In this document: one piece after another, positions 25,492-33,760 of the stretch
Position numbering within the stretch: position 1 is the stretch's first letter
Layout: each line of letters begins with the position of its first letter
Source of the DNA: Hyphomicrobiales bacterium
GTDB lineage: Bacteria; Pseudomonadota; Alphaproteobacteria; Rhizobiales; Xanthobacteraceae
Direction: 5' to 3'
Length of the DNA stretch: 64,000 bases
Assembly: GCA_017305535.1 (NCBI GenBank)
Contig: JAFKKN010000003.1
Coordinates: forward strand, 434,001-498,000
Made by a program: the position numbers and the translations under genes
The notes under the pieces: generated by a model
Databases searched by the model: none
What the model was told of the DNA's origin: nothing
The model's input: only the letters and a program-made list of their open reading frames with translations

Positions 25492-26265
25492 TCAAGCCAC
25501 TCTGGCGTGCCGCGGCGTCGGCTGTTCGCCGAACAGCCGCGTGGAAATCGCCCGTGCCGCGCCGCGCACGGCTTGAATGTGGCGCTCGGTAGTCGCCTTG
25601 GTGTTGCGTGACTGCGGCATTGCGATGGCGATTGATCCGATGGCGTATCCGTCGAGGCCGAGGATCGGCGCGGCGATACTGAAGACGCCGTCTTCATAGC
25701 CTTGCTCGCCGCGTGAATAGCCGTGCTCCGCGGCGGCGTTGATGGCGTCGTCGAGGCGCGCCGGCTGCACCAGTGTGTGGCGCGTGAAGGCGGTCAGGGA
25801 TTTTCGCAGATACGACCTGGCAAGTTGCGACGGCGAGAACGCGAGGAATGCGATGCCGGACGCGGTGGCATGCAACGGCAGGATCTGGCCGGTCGAGACA
25901 CTGACGCGATTGGCCTTGGTCGATTCCTCGACATGAAGCGTGACGAGGCCGCGTCCGCCGAACTCCGACAGATGCACGGTTTCGTCGGTGGAGGCAGCGA
26001 CGTCGCGCAGCACTGGCACTGCGACCTGCAACAGCGGGAAGTGCGATTCACGCACCCGCGCGAGGCGCAGCAATCCCGCGCCGAGCTGATAGCGCCGTGT
26101 CACCGTGTGCTGTTCGATCAAGCCTGAATTAGCGAGGGCGACAAGCAGGCGGCGTGTCGTCGCCTTGTCGAAGCGCGCTTGTCGGGCCAATTCGGAGAGC
26201 CCCCACTCGGGGGTGTCTTCAGTAAAGAAATTCAGCAGCGAAATGGCTTTTTCAACGGTGCTCAT
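25492..26265 (-). CDS. IclR family transcriptional regulator
   Basis: 257 aa. N-terminal winged helix (residues about 5-65: VEKAISLLNFFTED, LSELARQARFDKATTRRLL) and C-terminal GAF-like ligand domain ending in FGEQP. The ATG at 26265 is preferred because an upstream extension adds 19 non-family residues; the ribosome site is weak. It is divergent from the transaminase at 26358 and upstream of the one at 24076, so it probably controls both. Dyads in the 92-bp divergent gap are candidate binding sites. Confidence 0.92.
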   Translation of the reverse strand: MSTVEKAISLLNFFTEDTPEWGLSELARQARFDKATTRRLLVALANSGLIEQHTVTRRYQLGAGLLRLARVRESHFPLLQVAVPVLRDVAASTDETVHLSEFGGRGLVTLHVEESTKANRVSVSTGQILPLHATASGIAFLAFSPSQLARSYLRKSLTAFTRHTLVQPARLDDAINAAAEHGYSRGEQGYEDGVFSIAAPILGLDGYAIGSIAIAMPQSRNTKATTERHIQAVRGAARAISTRLFGEQPTPRHARVA

Positions 26266-26321
26266 GGATGCGGGCTCACGATGCCTCTGCCTTAACTTGA
26301 CACCGAGCCGACCGCGATGCA

Positions 26322-26337
26322 AGTCTATATATGAACT
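26322..26337. promoter_or_regulatory. Imperfect dyad, candidate IclR operator
   Basis: AGTCTATATATGAACT: 12 of 16 positions symmetric about ATATAT. It lies in the iclR/transaminase gap about 20 bp before the transaminase start. A TTGACA hexamer is at 26297-26302. Confidence 0.4.
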
Positions 26338-26340
26338 AAC

Positions 26341-26357
26341 GGATCAAATAATGATCC
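26341..26357. promoter_or_regulatory. Inverted repeat abutting a start codon
   Basis: GGATCA-AATAA-TGATCC: perfect 6-bp arms ending immediately before the ATG at 26358, with no conventional ribosome site between. It could be an operator or an mRNA hairpin that hides the start. If the ATG at 26370 is the real start, the repeat is in the leader. Confidence 0.45.
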
Positions 26358-27767
26358 ATGGATGATCTCATGACGATGACGATGCAGGCGACCGCCGAGG
26401 CGACAATCGAGGCGCTGCTCGATGCCGAGCAGGCTCGATTTTTGAAAAATCATCCGCGCTCGGCGGCTGCGTGGCAGGAAGGGCAGGAGCATTTCCTGTT
26501 CGGTGGCCCGTCGCACTGGATGCGTCGCTGGGCCGGCGGCTTCCCGGTCTATGCCGAGCAGGCGCAAGGCGCGCGCATTCGCGACATCGACGGCCACGAC
26601 TATGTCGATTTCTGCCTCGGCGATACCGGCGGCATGTGTGGCCACACGCCGGCGCCGGTGCTGCAAGCGGCGCAGCGTCAGCTTGCGCGCGGCACCACGA
26701 TGATGCTGCCGACCGAGGACAGCTTGTGGGTCGGACAGGAACTGACGCGGCGCTTCGGTTTGCCGTACTGGACGCTGACGACGTCGGCGACCGACGCCAA
26801 TCGTGGCGCGATCCGTATCGCGCGCATGATCACGGGCCGCACCAAGGTGCTGGTGTTCTCGGGCTGCTATCACGGCGGCGTCGAGGAAGCGCATGTCGAA
26901 ATCCGCGACGGCAAGATCGGCCTGCGCAACATGATCCATCCCAACGGGGTCAATCACGCGGCGGTGTCAAAGGTGGTCGAGTTCAACGATCTCGCCGCGC
27001 TCGAAGCGGTGCTTGCGGAAGGCGACGTCGCCTGTGTGCTCACCGAGCCGATCATGACCAATTTCGGAATGATCCCGCCGGCGGAAGGATTTCACGCCGC
27101 ATTGCGCGAGTTGACGCGGCGCACAGGCACCGTGCTGGTGATCGACGAGACGCATACGCTGTCGTCGGGCCCCGGCGGCTATACGGCGCTGCACGGACTC
27201 GAGCCGGATATTCTGGTTGCCGGCAAGGCGATCGCGGGCGGGATTCCGGCGGCGGTATTCGGCCTGACACAGGCGATCGCCGAGCGGGTCTGGGCCATCG
27301 TGCCGCGCGTCAATCCGCGAATCCGCCAGTCCGCGCATCTCGGCATCGGCGGGACGCTCGCCGGCAACGCATTGACGGTGGCGACGATGCGCGCCGTGCT
27401 CGAGGAGGTGCTGACACCCGCGAACTACACGCACATGATCGGGCTCGCATCGAAACTCGCGGACGATGCGCGTGCGATCATCGATGCCCATCGTCTGCCG
27501 TGGCATGTCACCCAAGTCGGCGCGCGTGCGGAAATCATGTTCATGCCGTTGCCGCCCAAGAGCGGCGCCGATGTCATCGCCGGGCGGCGCGCCAATCTGG
27601 AGACGCTACTGCATGCCTTCTACATGAACGAGGGCATTCTGGTGACGCCGTTCCACACCATGTTCCTGATGTGCCCGGCGACGGAAGCCGCCGACGTCGC
27701 GCGCCACGCCGAGGTGTTCGCGCGCTTCGTCGCGCTGCTGCAACAGGCGAAGGTGATCCGAGCGTGA
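26358..27767 (+). CDS. Class III aminotransferase, glutamate-1-semialdehyde aminomutase-like
   Basis: 469 aa PLP enzyme. VIDETHTL carries the PLP-ring Asp263, and VAGKAIAGGIPAAVFG the Schiff-base Lys290. GGPSHWMRRW and GDTGGMCGH place it near GSA-aminomutase-like transaminases rather than omega-transaminases. It is unlikely to be hemL, because it sits with SDRs under IclR control. The N-terminus is uncertain: ATG 26358 lacks a ribosome site, and ATG 26370 removes four residues. The stop overlaps the next SDR start (GTGA). Confidence 0.87.
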   Translation: MDDLMTMTMQATAEATIEALLDAEQARFLKNHPRSAAAWQEGQEHFLFGGPSHWMRRWAGGFPVYAEQAQGARIRDIDGHDYVDFCLGDTGGMCGHTPAPVLQAAQRQLARGTTMMLPTEDSLWVGQELTRRFGLPYWTLTTSATDANRGAIRIARMITGRTKVLVFSGCYHGGVEEAHVEIRDGKIGLRNMIHPNGVNHAAVSKVVEFNDLAALEAVLAEGDVACVLTEPIMTNFGMIPPAEGFHAALRELTRRTGTVLVIDETHTLSSGPGGYTALHGLEPDILVAGKAIAGGIPAAVFGLTQAIAERVWAIVPRVNPRIRQSAHLGIGGTLAGNALTVATMRAVLEEVLTPANYTHMIGLASKLADDARAIIDAHRLPWHVTQVGARAEIMFMPLPPKSGADVIAGRRANLETLLHAFYMNEGILVTPFHTMFLMCPATEAADVARHAEVFARFVALLQQAKVIRA

Positions 27768-28564
27768 GCGTGCGTCCGTTCGATCTGACCGGAAAGGTCG
27801 CGCTTGTCACCGGCGGCGGGCGCGGCATCGGCGCGGCCATCGTCACGCGTTTTGCGGGGGCCGGTGCGCATGTCGTCATCGCCAACCGCACCGCCGACGT
27901 CGCGGAAGAGCTGGCCGCGATGCTCAAGAGGCAACAATGCAAGGCCGACGTAGTGCCGTTTGATCAACTCGATCGCGATAGTCTCCGCAAGCTGGTCGAT
28001 GGTGTTGCCGGCACACACGGCCGGCTCGATATCCTCGTGCACAATGCCGGCGGCTGTCCGTGGGCGTCGCTGGATGAACTCGATCAGGACAAGCTGGACG
28101 ATGTGCTGACGCTGAATCTCAATGCCGCGATCTGGCTGACGCAGGCGGCGGTGCCGCACATGAAGCGCGCCGGTGCCGGGCGTGTACTGGTGACGTCGTC
28201 GGTGTCGTCGCGGGTCGCGATGGGCGGCGGCGCGCATTACTCGGCGGCAAAGGCCGGCGTCAATGCATTCCTGCGCGGCGCGGCGTTCGAACTGGCGCGC
28301 GATGGGATCACCGTCAACGCCGTTGAGGCGGGGTTCATCGCCAAGCCGGGGCGCGGCACCATGAGTCAGCCTGAGAATAGAAGCCGCATCGAGCATTTCG
28401 TGCCGATGGGGCGGATGGGCGAGGCCGACGATATCGCCTTCGCGATGCTCTATCTGGCTTCGCCGCAAGCCAAGTATGTCACCGGGCAGACCATCGTGGT
28501 CGATGGCGGCTCGACCTTGCCGGAAACCGGCTTCGCCGTCGAACGGCAATGGGGAGGGTGCTGA
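27764..28564 (+). CDS. SDR family oxidoreductase
   Basis: 266 aa. NAD(P) motif VTGGGRGIG near residue 15, HNAGG, catalytic Ser in VTSSVSS and YSAAK. The C-terminus GQTIVVDGG is classical. The start is GTG at 27764, overlapping the transaminase stop by 4 nt, so it is translationally coupled. It is followed by another SDR with a TGATG overlap. With a transaminase upstream it could reduce or oxidise the carbonyl product (inference). Confidence 0.9.
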   Translation: MSVRPFDLTGKVALVTGGGRGIGAAIVTRFAGAGAHVVIANRTADVAEELAAMLKRQQCKADVVPFDQLDRDSLRKLVDGVAGTHGRLDILVHNAGGCPWASLDELDQDKLDDVLTLNLNAAIWLTQAAVPHMKRAGAGRVLVTSSVSSRVAMGGGAHYSAAKAGVNAFLRGAAFELARDGITVNAVEAGFIAKPGRGTMSQPENRSRIEHFVPMGRMGEADDIAFAMLYLASPQAKYVTGQTIVVDGGSTLPETGFAVERQWGGC

Positions 28565-29334
28565 TGCGGCGGCTGCAAGGGCGACAGGCGCTCGTCACCG
28601 GCGCGGCAACCGGTATCGGCCGGGCAACGGCTGAACTGTTCGCGCGACATGGCGCAAATATTGTTGCGTTCGGCTTTGGTGGATCATTGCTCGACGAACT
28701 GGCGAGCGCGATCGGCGGCTGCGCGGTGCATGGTGACGTGACGCGGCAGGCCGATATCGATGCGGCGTTGCGCGCGTGTGATGGTCAACTCGATATCGTC
28801 GTCAACGCCGCCGGTATCATCACGCCGGATCGGCCGGAGACGATCACGGACGAAGTCTGGGCGAAGACCTTCGCCGTCAATGTCACCGGTACGATGGCGG
28901 TATGCCGCGCGGCGCTGCCGTTGTTGCAGCAGCGCGGCGGCGCGGTGGTGAACGTTGCGTCGGTTGCGGCGTTTAACGCCAGTCCGGACAGCGCGAGCTA
29001 CGCGGCGAGCAAGGCCGCGGTCGTGTCCTATACCCGCTCGCTGGCTTATGCCGCCGGGTCTTACGGCGTGCGCGCCAACGCGGTCGCGCCGGGTTGGGTT
29101 CGCACGCCGATGAGTGAATACGAGATGCAGCTTGCGGCCGAAAAGAACAACAGCACGCCCGAAAACGAGTTCGCTGCGACGGCCAATCGTATTGCGCTAG
29201 GCCGCATGGCGCAGCCGGAGGAGATCGCTGCGTGCTGCCTGTTTCTCGCGTCGGACGAGGCATCGTTCGTGACCGGCGCAACGCTGGTCGCCGATGGTGG
29301 CGGTCGCGCGCCAGTGCAGAGCCGCGCGGTGTAG
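28564..29334 (+). CDS. SDR family oxidoreductase
   Basis: 256 aa. VTGAATGIG near residues 10-17, NAAG, catalytic VNVASVAAF serine and YAASK, and a C-terminal GATLVADGGG. The start at 28564 overlaps the upstream stop and follows GGGAGGGTGC. Third gene of the transaminase/SDR/SDR operon; a secreted SnoaL-like protein follows 32 bp later. Two SDRs in tandem suggest two successive oxidations or opposite stereo-preferences, which cannot be resolved here. Confidence 0.9.
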   Translation: MRRLQGRQALVTGAATGIGRATAELFARHGANIVAFGFGGSLLDELASAIGGCAVHGDVTRQADIDAALRACDGQLDIVVNAAGIITPDRPETITDEVWAKTFAVNVTGTMAVCRAALPLLQQRGGAVVNVASVAAFNASPDSASYAASKAAVVSYTRSLAYAAGSYGVRANAVAPGWVRTPMSEYEMQLAAEKNNSTPENEFAATANRIALGRMAQPEEIAACCLFLASDEASFVTGATLVADGGGRAPVQSRAV

Positions 29335-29366
29335 CCAAGGTATCTGAAACCGAAGGAGTAAGGCTG

Positions 29367-29837
29367 ATGACTGTACTTCCGCGAATTTTCAGTGGCGTCG
29401 TCGTTGCGGCGGCGCTGGCGATGTCTGCGTCCGTCGCGTTTGCCGCCGATGTCAGCAAGGAACAGGAGCAAGCCAACCTGAAGGCGGTTCTGGCGTTCTA
29501 CGAGAAGGGGCTGAACCAGAAGGATGCCGATGGCGCGATCGCCTATATCGGCGACCGCTATATCCAGCACAACCCGACCGCGGAGGATGGCGTTGCCGGC
29601 TTTCGCAAGTTCATCAGTTTTCTGAAGGACAAATTCCCGGCGTCGCACAGCGAGATCAAGCGCTCGTTCGTGGATGGAAACCACGTCATCCTGCATGTCT
29701 TCGCCAAGCGCGAGGCGTCCGATCGCGGCCGCGCGATCATCGATATCTTCCGTCTCGAAAACGGCAAGATCGTCGAGCACTGGGATGTTGCCCAACCGGT
29801 GCCGGAAACCGCGGCGAATACGAACACGATGTTCTGA
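29367..29837 (+). CDS. Exported SnoaL/NTF2-like protein
   Basis: 156 aa. A signal peptide (MTVLPRIFSGVVVAAALAMSASVAFA) should direct it to the periplasm. The rest fits the SnoaL-like NTF2 fold: a helical start (ANLKAVLAFYEKGLN), YIQHNP, VDGNHVILHVFAKRE and FRLENGKIVEHWDV. HNP and HWD are the typical active-site positions of this group. GGAGTAAGGCTG precedes the ATG. Such proteins are common as secreted partners of detoxification or catabolic genes, but the reaction is unknown. Same direction as the SDR pair and probably co-transcribed. Confidence 0.85.
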   Translation: MTVLPRIFSGVVVAAALAMSASVAFAADVSKEQEQANLKAVLAFYEKGLNQKDADGAIAYIGDRYIQHNPTAEDGVAGFRKFISFLKDKFPASHSEIKRSFVDGNHVILHVFAKREASDRGRAIIDIFRLENGKIVEHWDVAQPVPETAANTNTMF

Positions 29838-29876
29838 AGCCGTTCTTGTCGGATCGGCCATGCGGGAAGCGATCGC

Positions 29877-31079
29877 CTATCCGATCGCCTTGTTCTCGCG
29901 CAGGTGCGCGATGGCGGCGGCGTCGTAGCCGGCCTCGAGCAAGATCTGCTCGTTGTGCTCGCCGAGTTCGGGCGGTTTGCGCGGCGTCACCTTATTGGCG
30001 CCGGTGACGAAGAACGGGCTGTTCACCGTCATCATGGTATCGCCTTCGAACGGCAGCAACACTTTCGTCTCATGCATCTGCGGGTCGTTGGCGACCTGAT
30101 CCATCGTCGCCACCGCCTCGAACACCAGCCCGTTGGCCATGAACAGCGCGCGCCAGTCGCCGCTGTCGCGGGTGGCGAAGGCGGCGTCGAGCTCCGCGAT
30201 CAAGGCCGTCGAGTTCTTCGATCGCGAGGCGCGGTCGGCGAAGCGCGGGTCTGACGGTAACTCCTCGCGGCCGAGGCATTTCGCCAGCACCGGCCAGTGC
30301 TTGTCTTCATTGACGAGTGCCAGCAGCAACCAGCCGCCGTCGCGACAGCGGTAGTAGCAGGAGAGCGCGTTGAAACTCTGCTCGCGTGGCGGCCGTGGCT
30401 GGAATGCCGCGCCGCACAGCGCGGCCTGTGCCCAGACGCCGTTGGCCCAGACACCGTTGGCGATCAGCGACGAGCCGACATGGGCGCCGCGCCCGGTGCG
30501 TTCGCGCTGATAAAGCGCCAGCATGATGGCCGAGAACAGCGAGACGCCGGAGGGATGATCGCCCATGCCGCTGAGCGCGCGGGCGGGCGTCGCGCCGGCG
30601 TGCGGCACCACCTGGTCCATCAGGCCGGAACGCGCCCAATAAGCGGTGAGGTCGAAACCCGGCTTGCCGGATTCGTCGCCGGTTTCACCGTAACCGGTGA
30701 AGGATGCATAGATGAGGCGGTCGTTGAGCGCGGAAAGCGTCTCGTAGTCCGTCCGTAGTTTCTTGCGCACCGCGAGCGGCTGGTTGGTGATGAAGACATC
30801 CGCGTTCTTGACGAGATTGTGCAGCACCTCCTGCCCGGCCGGCGAGGCGAGGTTGAGCGCGAGGCCGCGCTTGCTGCGGTTGTCCAGTAGCCAGCCGTAA
30901 TTGTGTTCGGACTTCGGCATGCCGGGATTGCGGGTGACGTGGCGATAGGCATCGCCGCTGCCGGGCGGTTCGACCTTGATGACATCGGCGCCGAAATCGG
31001 CCATCACCGTGCCGGCGATGGCGGCGGCGATGAAGCTGCCGCAATCGATCACCTTCAAGCCCTCGAGAATTCCGGTCAT
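29877..31079 (-). CDS. Family III (CaiB/BaiF) CoA transferase
   Basis: 400 aa. LKVIDCGSFIAAAIAGTVMADFGADVIKVEPPG is the family N-terminal signature (cut here to the core), and NRSKRGLALNL follows. Length matches formyl-CoA/crotonobetaine CoA transferases. These enzymes move CoA between carboxylic acids without ATP. AGGGAGGGACGCC precedes the ATG at 31079. Last gene in a leftward set with a carnitine-dehydrogenase-like enzyme, an SDR and an acetoacetate-decarboxylase homologue, so it probably activates or deactivates an intermediate of that pathway. Confidence 0.9.
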   Translation of the reverse strand: MTGILEGLKVIDCGSFIAAAIAGTVMADFGADVIKVEPPGSGDAYRHVTRNPGMPKSEHNYGWLLDNRSKRGLALNLASPAGQEVLHNLVKNADVFITNQPLAVRKKLRTDYETLSALNDRLIYASFTGYGETGDESGKPGFDLTAYWARSGLMDQVVPHAGATPARALSGMGDHPSGVSLFSAIMLALYQRERTGRGAHVGSSLIANGVWANGVWAQAALCGAAFQPRPPREQSFNALSCYYRCRDGGWLLLALVNEDKHWPVLAKCLGREELPSDPRFADRASRSKNSTALIAELDAAFATRDSGDWRALFMANGLVFEAVATMDQVANDPQMHETKVLLPFEGDTMMTVNSPFFVTGANKVTPRKPPELGEHNEQILLEAGYDAAAIAHLRENKAIG

Positions 31080-31168
31080 GGCGTCCCTCCCTGAGTTGTG
31101 GTGTTGATTGCGATGAAGGAGCCGACGATGCGGCTCCATTCTTGTTCAGTTGTCGTCCGAGCCTCGGA

Positions 31169-31945
31169 CTAGCCGAGGCTGGTTTGATCGCCGTCGACCG
31201 GAATGGCTTGCCCGGAAATGTTCTTGCCGCCGTTGCCGACGAGGAAAACCACCAGCGCGGCAACGTCCGCGGCGGTCACGCCATGTCCCAACGAGATATT
31301 TTTCGCGACACTGCGTTGAATTTCCTCGTAGGAAATGCCGAGGGATGCGGCCTTCTCGCGCATCACGCGTTCGACGCGCGGGCCTTCGACCATGCCCGGC
31401 TGGATGGCGTTGACGCGAATGCCGAAGCGGCCGAGCTCGATTGACAGCGTCTTGGTGAAGCCGATGATGCCCCACTTGGCCGCCGCATAAGCCGCGCGCT
31501 TCTGATATCCGAGCCGGCCGCCGATCGACGACATGTTGACGATGCTGCCGCCGCCGGCGGCGCGTAGCAGCGGAATCGCGCGCCGCGAGCACAGGAAGTG
31601 GCCGTCGAGATTGACGGCGAGGGTGCGCTGCCAGTCGGCGAGCGACAGTTCCTCCACCGCTAGGGTCGGCCCGGAGATGCCGGCATTGTTGACCAGGATG
31701 TCCAGGCCGCCGAATTGCGCTTCGACGGTCCCGAACAACGCCTCGACCTGCGCTTCATTGGAGACGTCGGCGCGCACCGCGAGATCCTTGCCGAACGTCG
31801 CCGCGTAATCGGCGAGCGCCGTTGCGTCGACGTCGCAGACCATGCAGCGGGCACCGGCATCGATCAGTTGCTGCGCGATGACGCGGCCGATGCCTGCGGC
31901 GCCCGCCGTCACCAGTGCGCGGCGTCCTTGAAGTGAACCACTCAT
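31169..31945 (-). CDS. SDR family oxidoreductase
   Basis: 258 aa. The glycine motif reads VTAGAAGIG; the usual TGG is TAG, a mild variant. NNAG, VNMSSIGG and YAAAK are present, and the C-terminus GQAIPVDGDQ is normal. The start codon overlaps the stop of the dehydrogenase gene upstream (ATGA). It may interconvert a beta-hydroxy and beta-keto acid in the pathway shared with the decarboxylase homologue. The substrate is not known. Confidence 0.9.
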   Translation of the reverse strand: MSGSLQGRRALVTAGAAGIGRVIAQQLIDAGARCMVCDVDATALADYAATFGKDLAVRADVSNEAQVEALFGTVEAQFGGLDILVNNAGISGPTLAVEELSLADWQRTLAVNLDGHFLCSRRAIPLLRAAGGGSIVNMSSIGGRLGYQKRAAYAAAKWGIIGFTKTLSIELGRFGIRVNAIQPGMVEGPRVERVMREKAASLGISYEEIQRSVAKNISLGHGVTAADVAALVVFLVGNGGKNISGQAIPVDGDQTSLG

Positions 31946-32922
31946 GACCGGCCGCCTTGTTGTGCGTCGACGTCCGCCAGCGCGTGCAGGATCGCCAGTT
32001 GGGAGTCGTCGCGCTTGCGTTCCATCTGAGGGATCGGCGTTCTGCCGAACGATACGGCAGCCTGATCGATGATGGTCCGCTGAAGTTTCTCGTCGAGTTC
32101 GACCTGCGGGATGATCTTGAACGACACCGCCATGTTCTTGCCGAGGTGCTGGAAGAACGACTCCAGCCCCTTTGGTCCGCCGCCCATGTGGAACGAACTG
32201 AAGGGCCCGTTCACGGCCCAGCGCAGGCCGATCGAACTGGTGACGATGTCGTCGAGTTCATCGACGGTGACCACGCCTTCCTGCACCAGATAGCAGGCCT
32301 CGCGCATGATGGCGCGTTGCAGCCGGTTGGCGACAAAACCCTGGATTTCCTTCTTCAGCACCCGCGGGACCTTGCCGATCGCTTCGTAGAAAGCGACCGC
32401 GTCGGCGGTAGCGTCCGGCGAGGTGTGGTCGCCCGGCACGACCTCGACCAGCGGAATGAGATGCGGCGGATTGAATGGGTGGCCGACCAAGAGGCGGCTC
32501 GCGTCCTTCATCAGCTTGCCTTGCTCGGTCGCGGGACGCGCTGAACTCGATGACAAGAGCAACGCGTGCTTCGGCAAGGCCGGTTCGACGCGGGCCCACA
32601 ATTTCTGCTTCCATTCCGGATTTTCCGGGCCGTTTTCCTGAATCAGGTCGACGCCGGCGACAGCGTGCTCAAGATCGGCTTCGAAGCGCAGGTTTTTCTC
32701 CAGCCCTTCATGGGGAAGCCCGAGCGCCTTCAATGTCGGCGCGGCCTTCGCCAGCATCGTCCGTACCACGTCTTCGATGTTCGGTTGCGGATCGTTGACG
32801 ACGACGTTCAGGCCATGCGCCAGAAACAGCGCCGCCCACGAGGCGCCGATCACGCCGGCGCCGATCACGCAGGTGTTGCGATAGCGGTCGAGCACCGCCG
32901 AATGGTTTCCTCCTGACGACAT
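31942..32922 (-). CDS. 3-hydroxyacyl-CoA dehydrogenase family, L-carnitine dehydrogenase-like
   Basis: 326 aa. Rossmann motif GAGVIG at residues 21-26, SSSSA in the middle, and HPFNPPHLIPLVEVV with the catalytic histidine. The C-terminal helical domain has SIGLRWAVNGPFSSFHMGG. These features match L-carnitine dehydrogenases and lambda-crystallin-like enzymes better than FadB-type proteins. The usual product would be a beta-keto acid such as 3-dehydrocarnitine. GGGAGAAAGCC precedes the ATG. It sits 79 bp downstream of the acetoacetate-decarboxylase homologue, which acts on beta-keto acids. Confidence 0.85.
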   Translation of the reverse strand: MSSGGNHSAVLDRYRNTCVIGAGVIGASWAALFLAHGLNVVVNDPQPNIEDVVRTMLAKAAPTLKALGLPHEGLEKNLRFEADLEHAVAGVDLIQENGPENPEWKQKLWARVEPALPKHALLLSSSSARPATEQGKLMKDASRLLVGHPFNPPHLIPLVEVVPGDHTSPDATADAVAFYEAIGKVPRVLKKEIQGFVANRLQRAIMREACYLVQEGVVTVDELDDIVTSSIGLRWAVNGPFSSFHMGGGPKGLESFFQHLGKNMAVSFKIIPQVELDEKLQRTIIDQAAVSFGRTPIPQMERKRDDSQLAILHALADVDAQQGGRS

Positions 32923-33001
32923 GGCTTTCTCCCGTCCGCATGAGCATGGTGACTTGGAAGTTTGCTGAGAAGGAGCCGCTAAATACGGCGCGCTTCGGCC
33001 G

Positions 33002-33760
33002 CTATCCGGTGCTGTCGAGGTAATTATAGCAACGCTTGGCGCGCGCGAGCGTCAGGTCGGTCAGAATATGACTTGCCCCGACGACTTCGCGGACCGGGAA
33101 GTCCGCCATGGGCGCGAGCGCGTGGGCGAACAGCTCCAACCGCGCCGGACCGGTCCATGCGCCCTTGACGGTGATGTCGGTGATCTCGGTGCGCAGAAGT
33201 TCGCAGATGCGTGGCTCGCCGGCCGGTTTCGGGCTGTCGTAGGTCCACAGGATCTTCAGCATGAAGGTCGGGACGCAAATCTCCTTCCGGGCGACTTCGA
33301 GATCCATCGCGCGGTGCTTGTAGCCCATGGTCGCGGTGGCAACACGCAATGTGCCGTAATCCAGCGTGCCGACCAGCGTATCGGAATCGACATAGAGCCG
33401 CGGCTTGCCGATGACTTTCGGATAGGCGCTGATCTCGCGGCCGGACGCCAGCGCCGGCAGGTTGTCGAGATACATCGCGTGCAGATATTCGCCCTTTTCC
33501 TCGCCGAGCCGCACCTGAATGGCATGTCCGCATTCGGTGTAGTCGCCGAGGCCGGAGACATCGGGCATCCGCATGATTTCCCAGCGCACCAGCGGATCGT
33601 CGATTTCGAGCGGCTCGGGAACGACGGCGCGCAACGCCTCGATGTCGGTCCGATAGAGGATGTTGAGATATTCGCGGTTGGTGAACCGGAACGGCCCGCG
33701 CGGAAAGGCCGGCGCGCCGATCGGAGTGGTCAGTTGCCTGAGCACGTCTTTCTGCTTCAT
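33002..33760 (-). CDS. adc: Acetoacetate decarboxylase family protein
   Basis: 252 aa, the family's usual size. REISAYPKVIGKPRL and DSDTLVGTLDYGTLRVATATMGYKH are strongly conserved blocks. Counting from Met1, the Schiff-base lysine is Lys115, and Glu76 and Arg29 are also present, all at the Clostridium acetobutylicum enzyme positions. The neighbouring lysine (Lys116 in that enzyme) is Val here. GGGAGGATTCCG precedes the ATG. First gene of a leftward cluster with a carnitine-dehydrogenase-like enzyme, SDR and CoA transferase. It could release acetone from acetoacetate or decarboxylate another beta-keto acid. Confidence 0.9.
   Translation of the reverse strand: MKQKDVLRQLTTPIGAPAFPRGPFRFTNREYLNILYRTDIEALRAVVPEPLEIDDPLVRWEIMRMPDVSGLGDYTECGHAIQVRLGEEKGEYLHAMYLDNLPALASGREISAYPKVIGKPRLYVDSDTLVGTLDYGTLRVATATMGYKHRAMDLEVARKEICVPTFMLKILWTYDSPKPAGEPRICELLRTEITDITVKGAWTGPARLELFAHALAPMADFPVREVVGASHILTDLTLARAKRCYNYLDSTG

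Noticed and set aside
26358-27767. hemL (glutamate-1-semialdehyde aminomutase) for tetrapyrrole synthesis
   Set aside because: Only family-level resemblance. The context is IclR-controlled with SDRs, and alphaproteobacteria make aminolevulinate with HemA (ALA synthase).
26471-28564. A continuous 697-codon frame joining the transaminase region to the SDR
   Set aside because: Its first 430 codons are an out-of-frame reading of the transaminase (Arg-rich, no motifs). The real SDR starts at the GTG at 27764, overlapping the transaminase stop.
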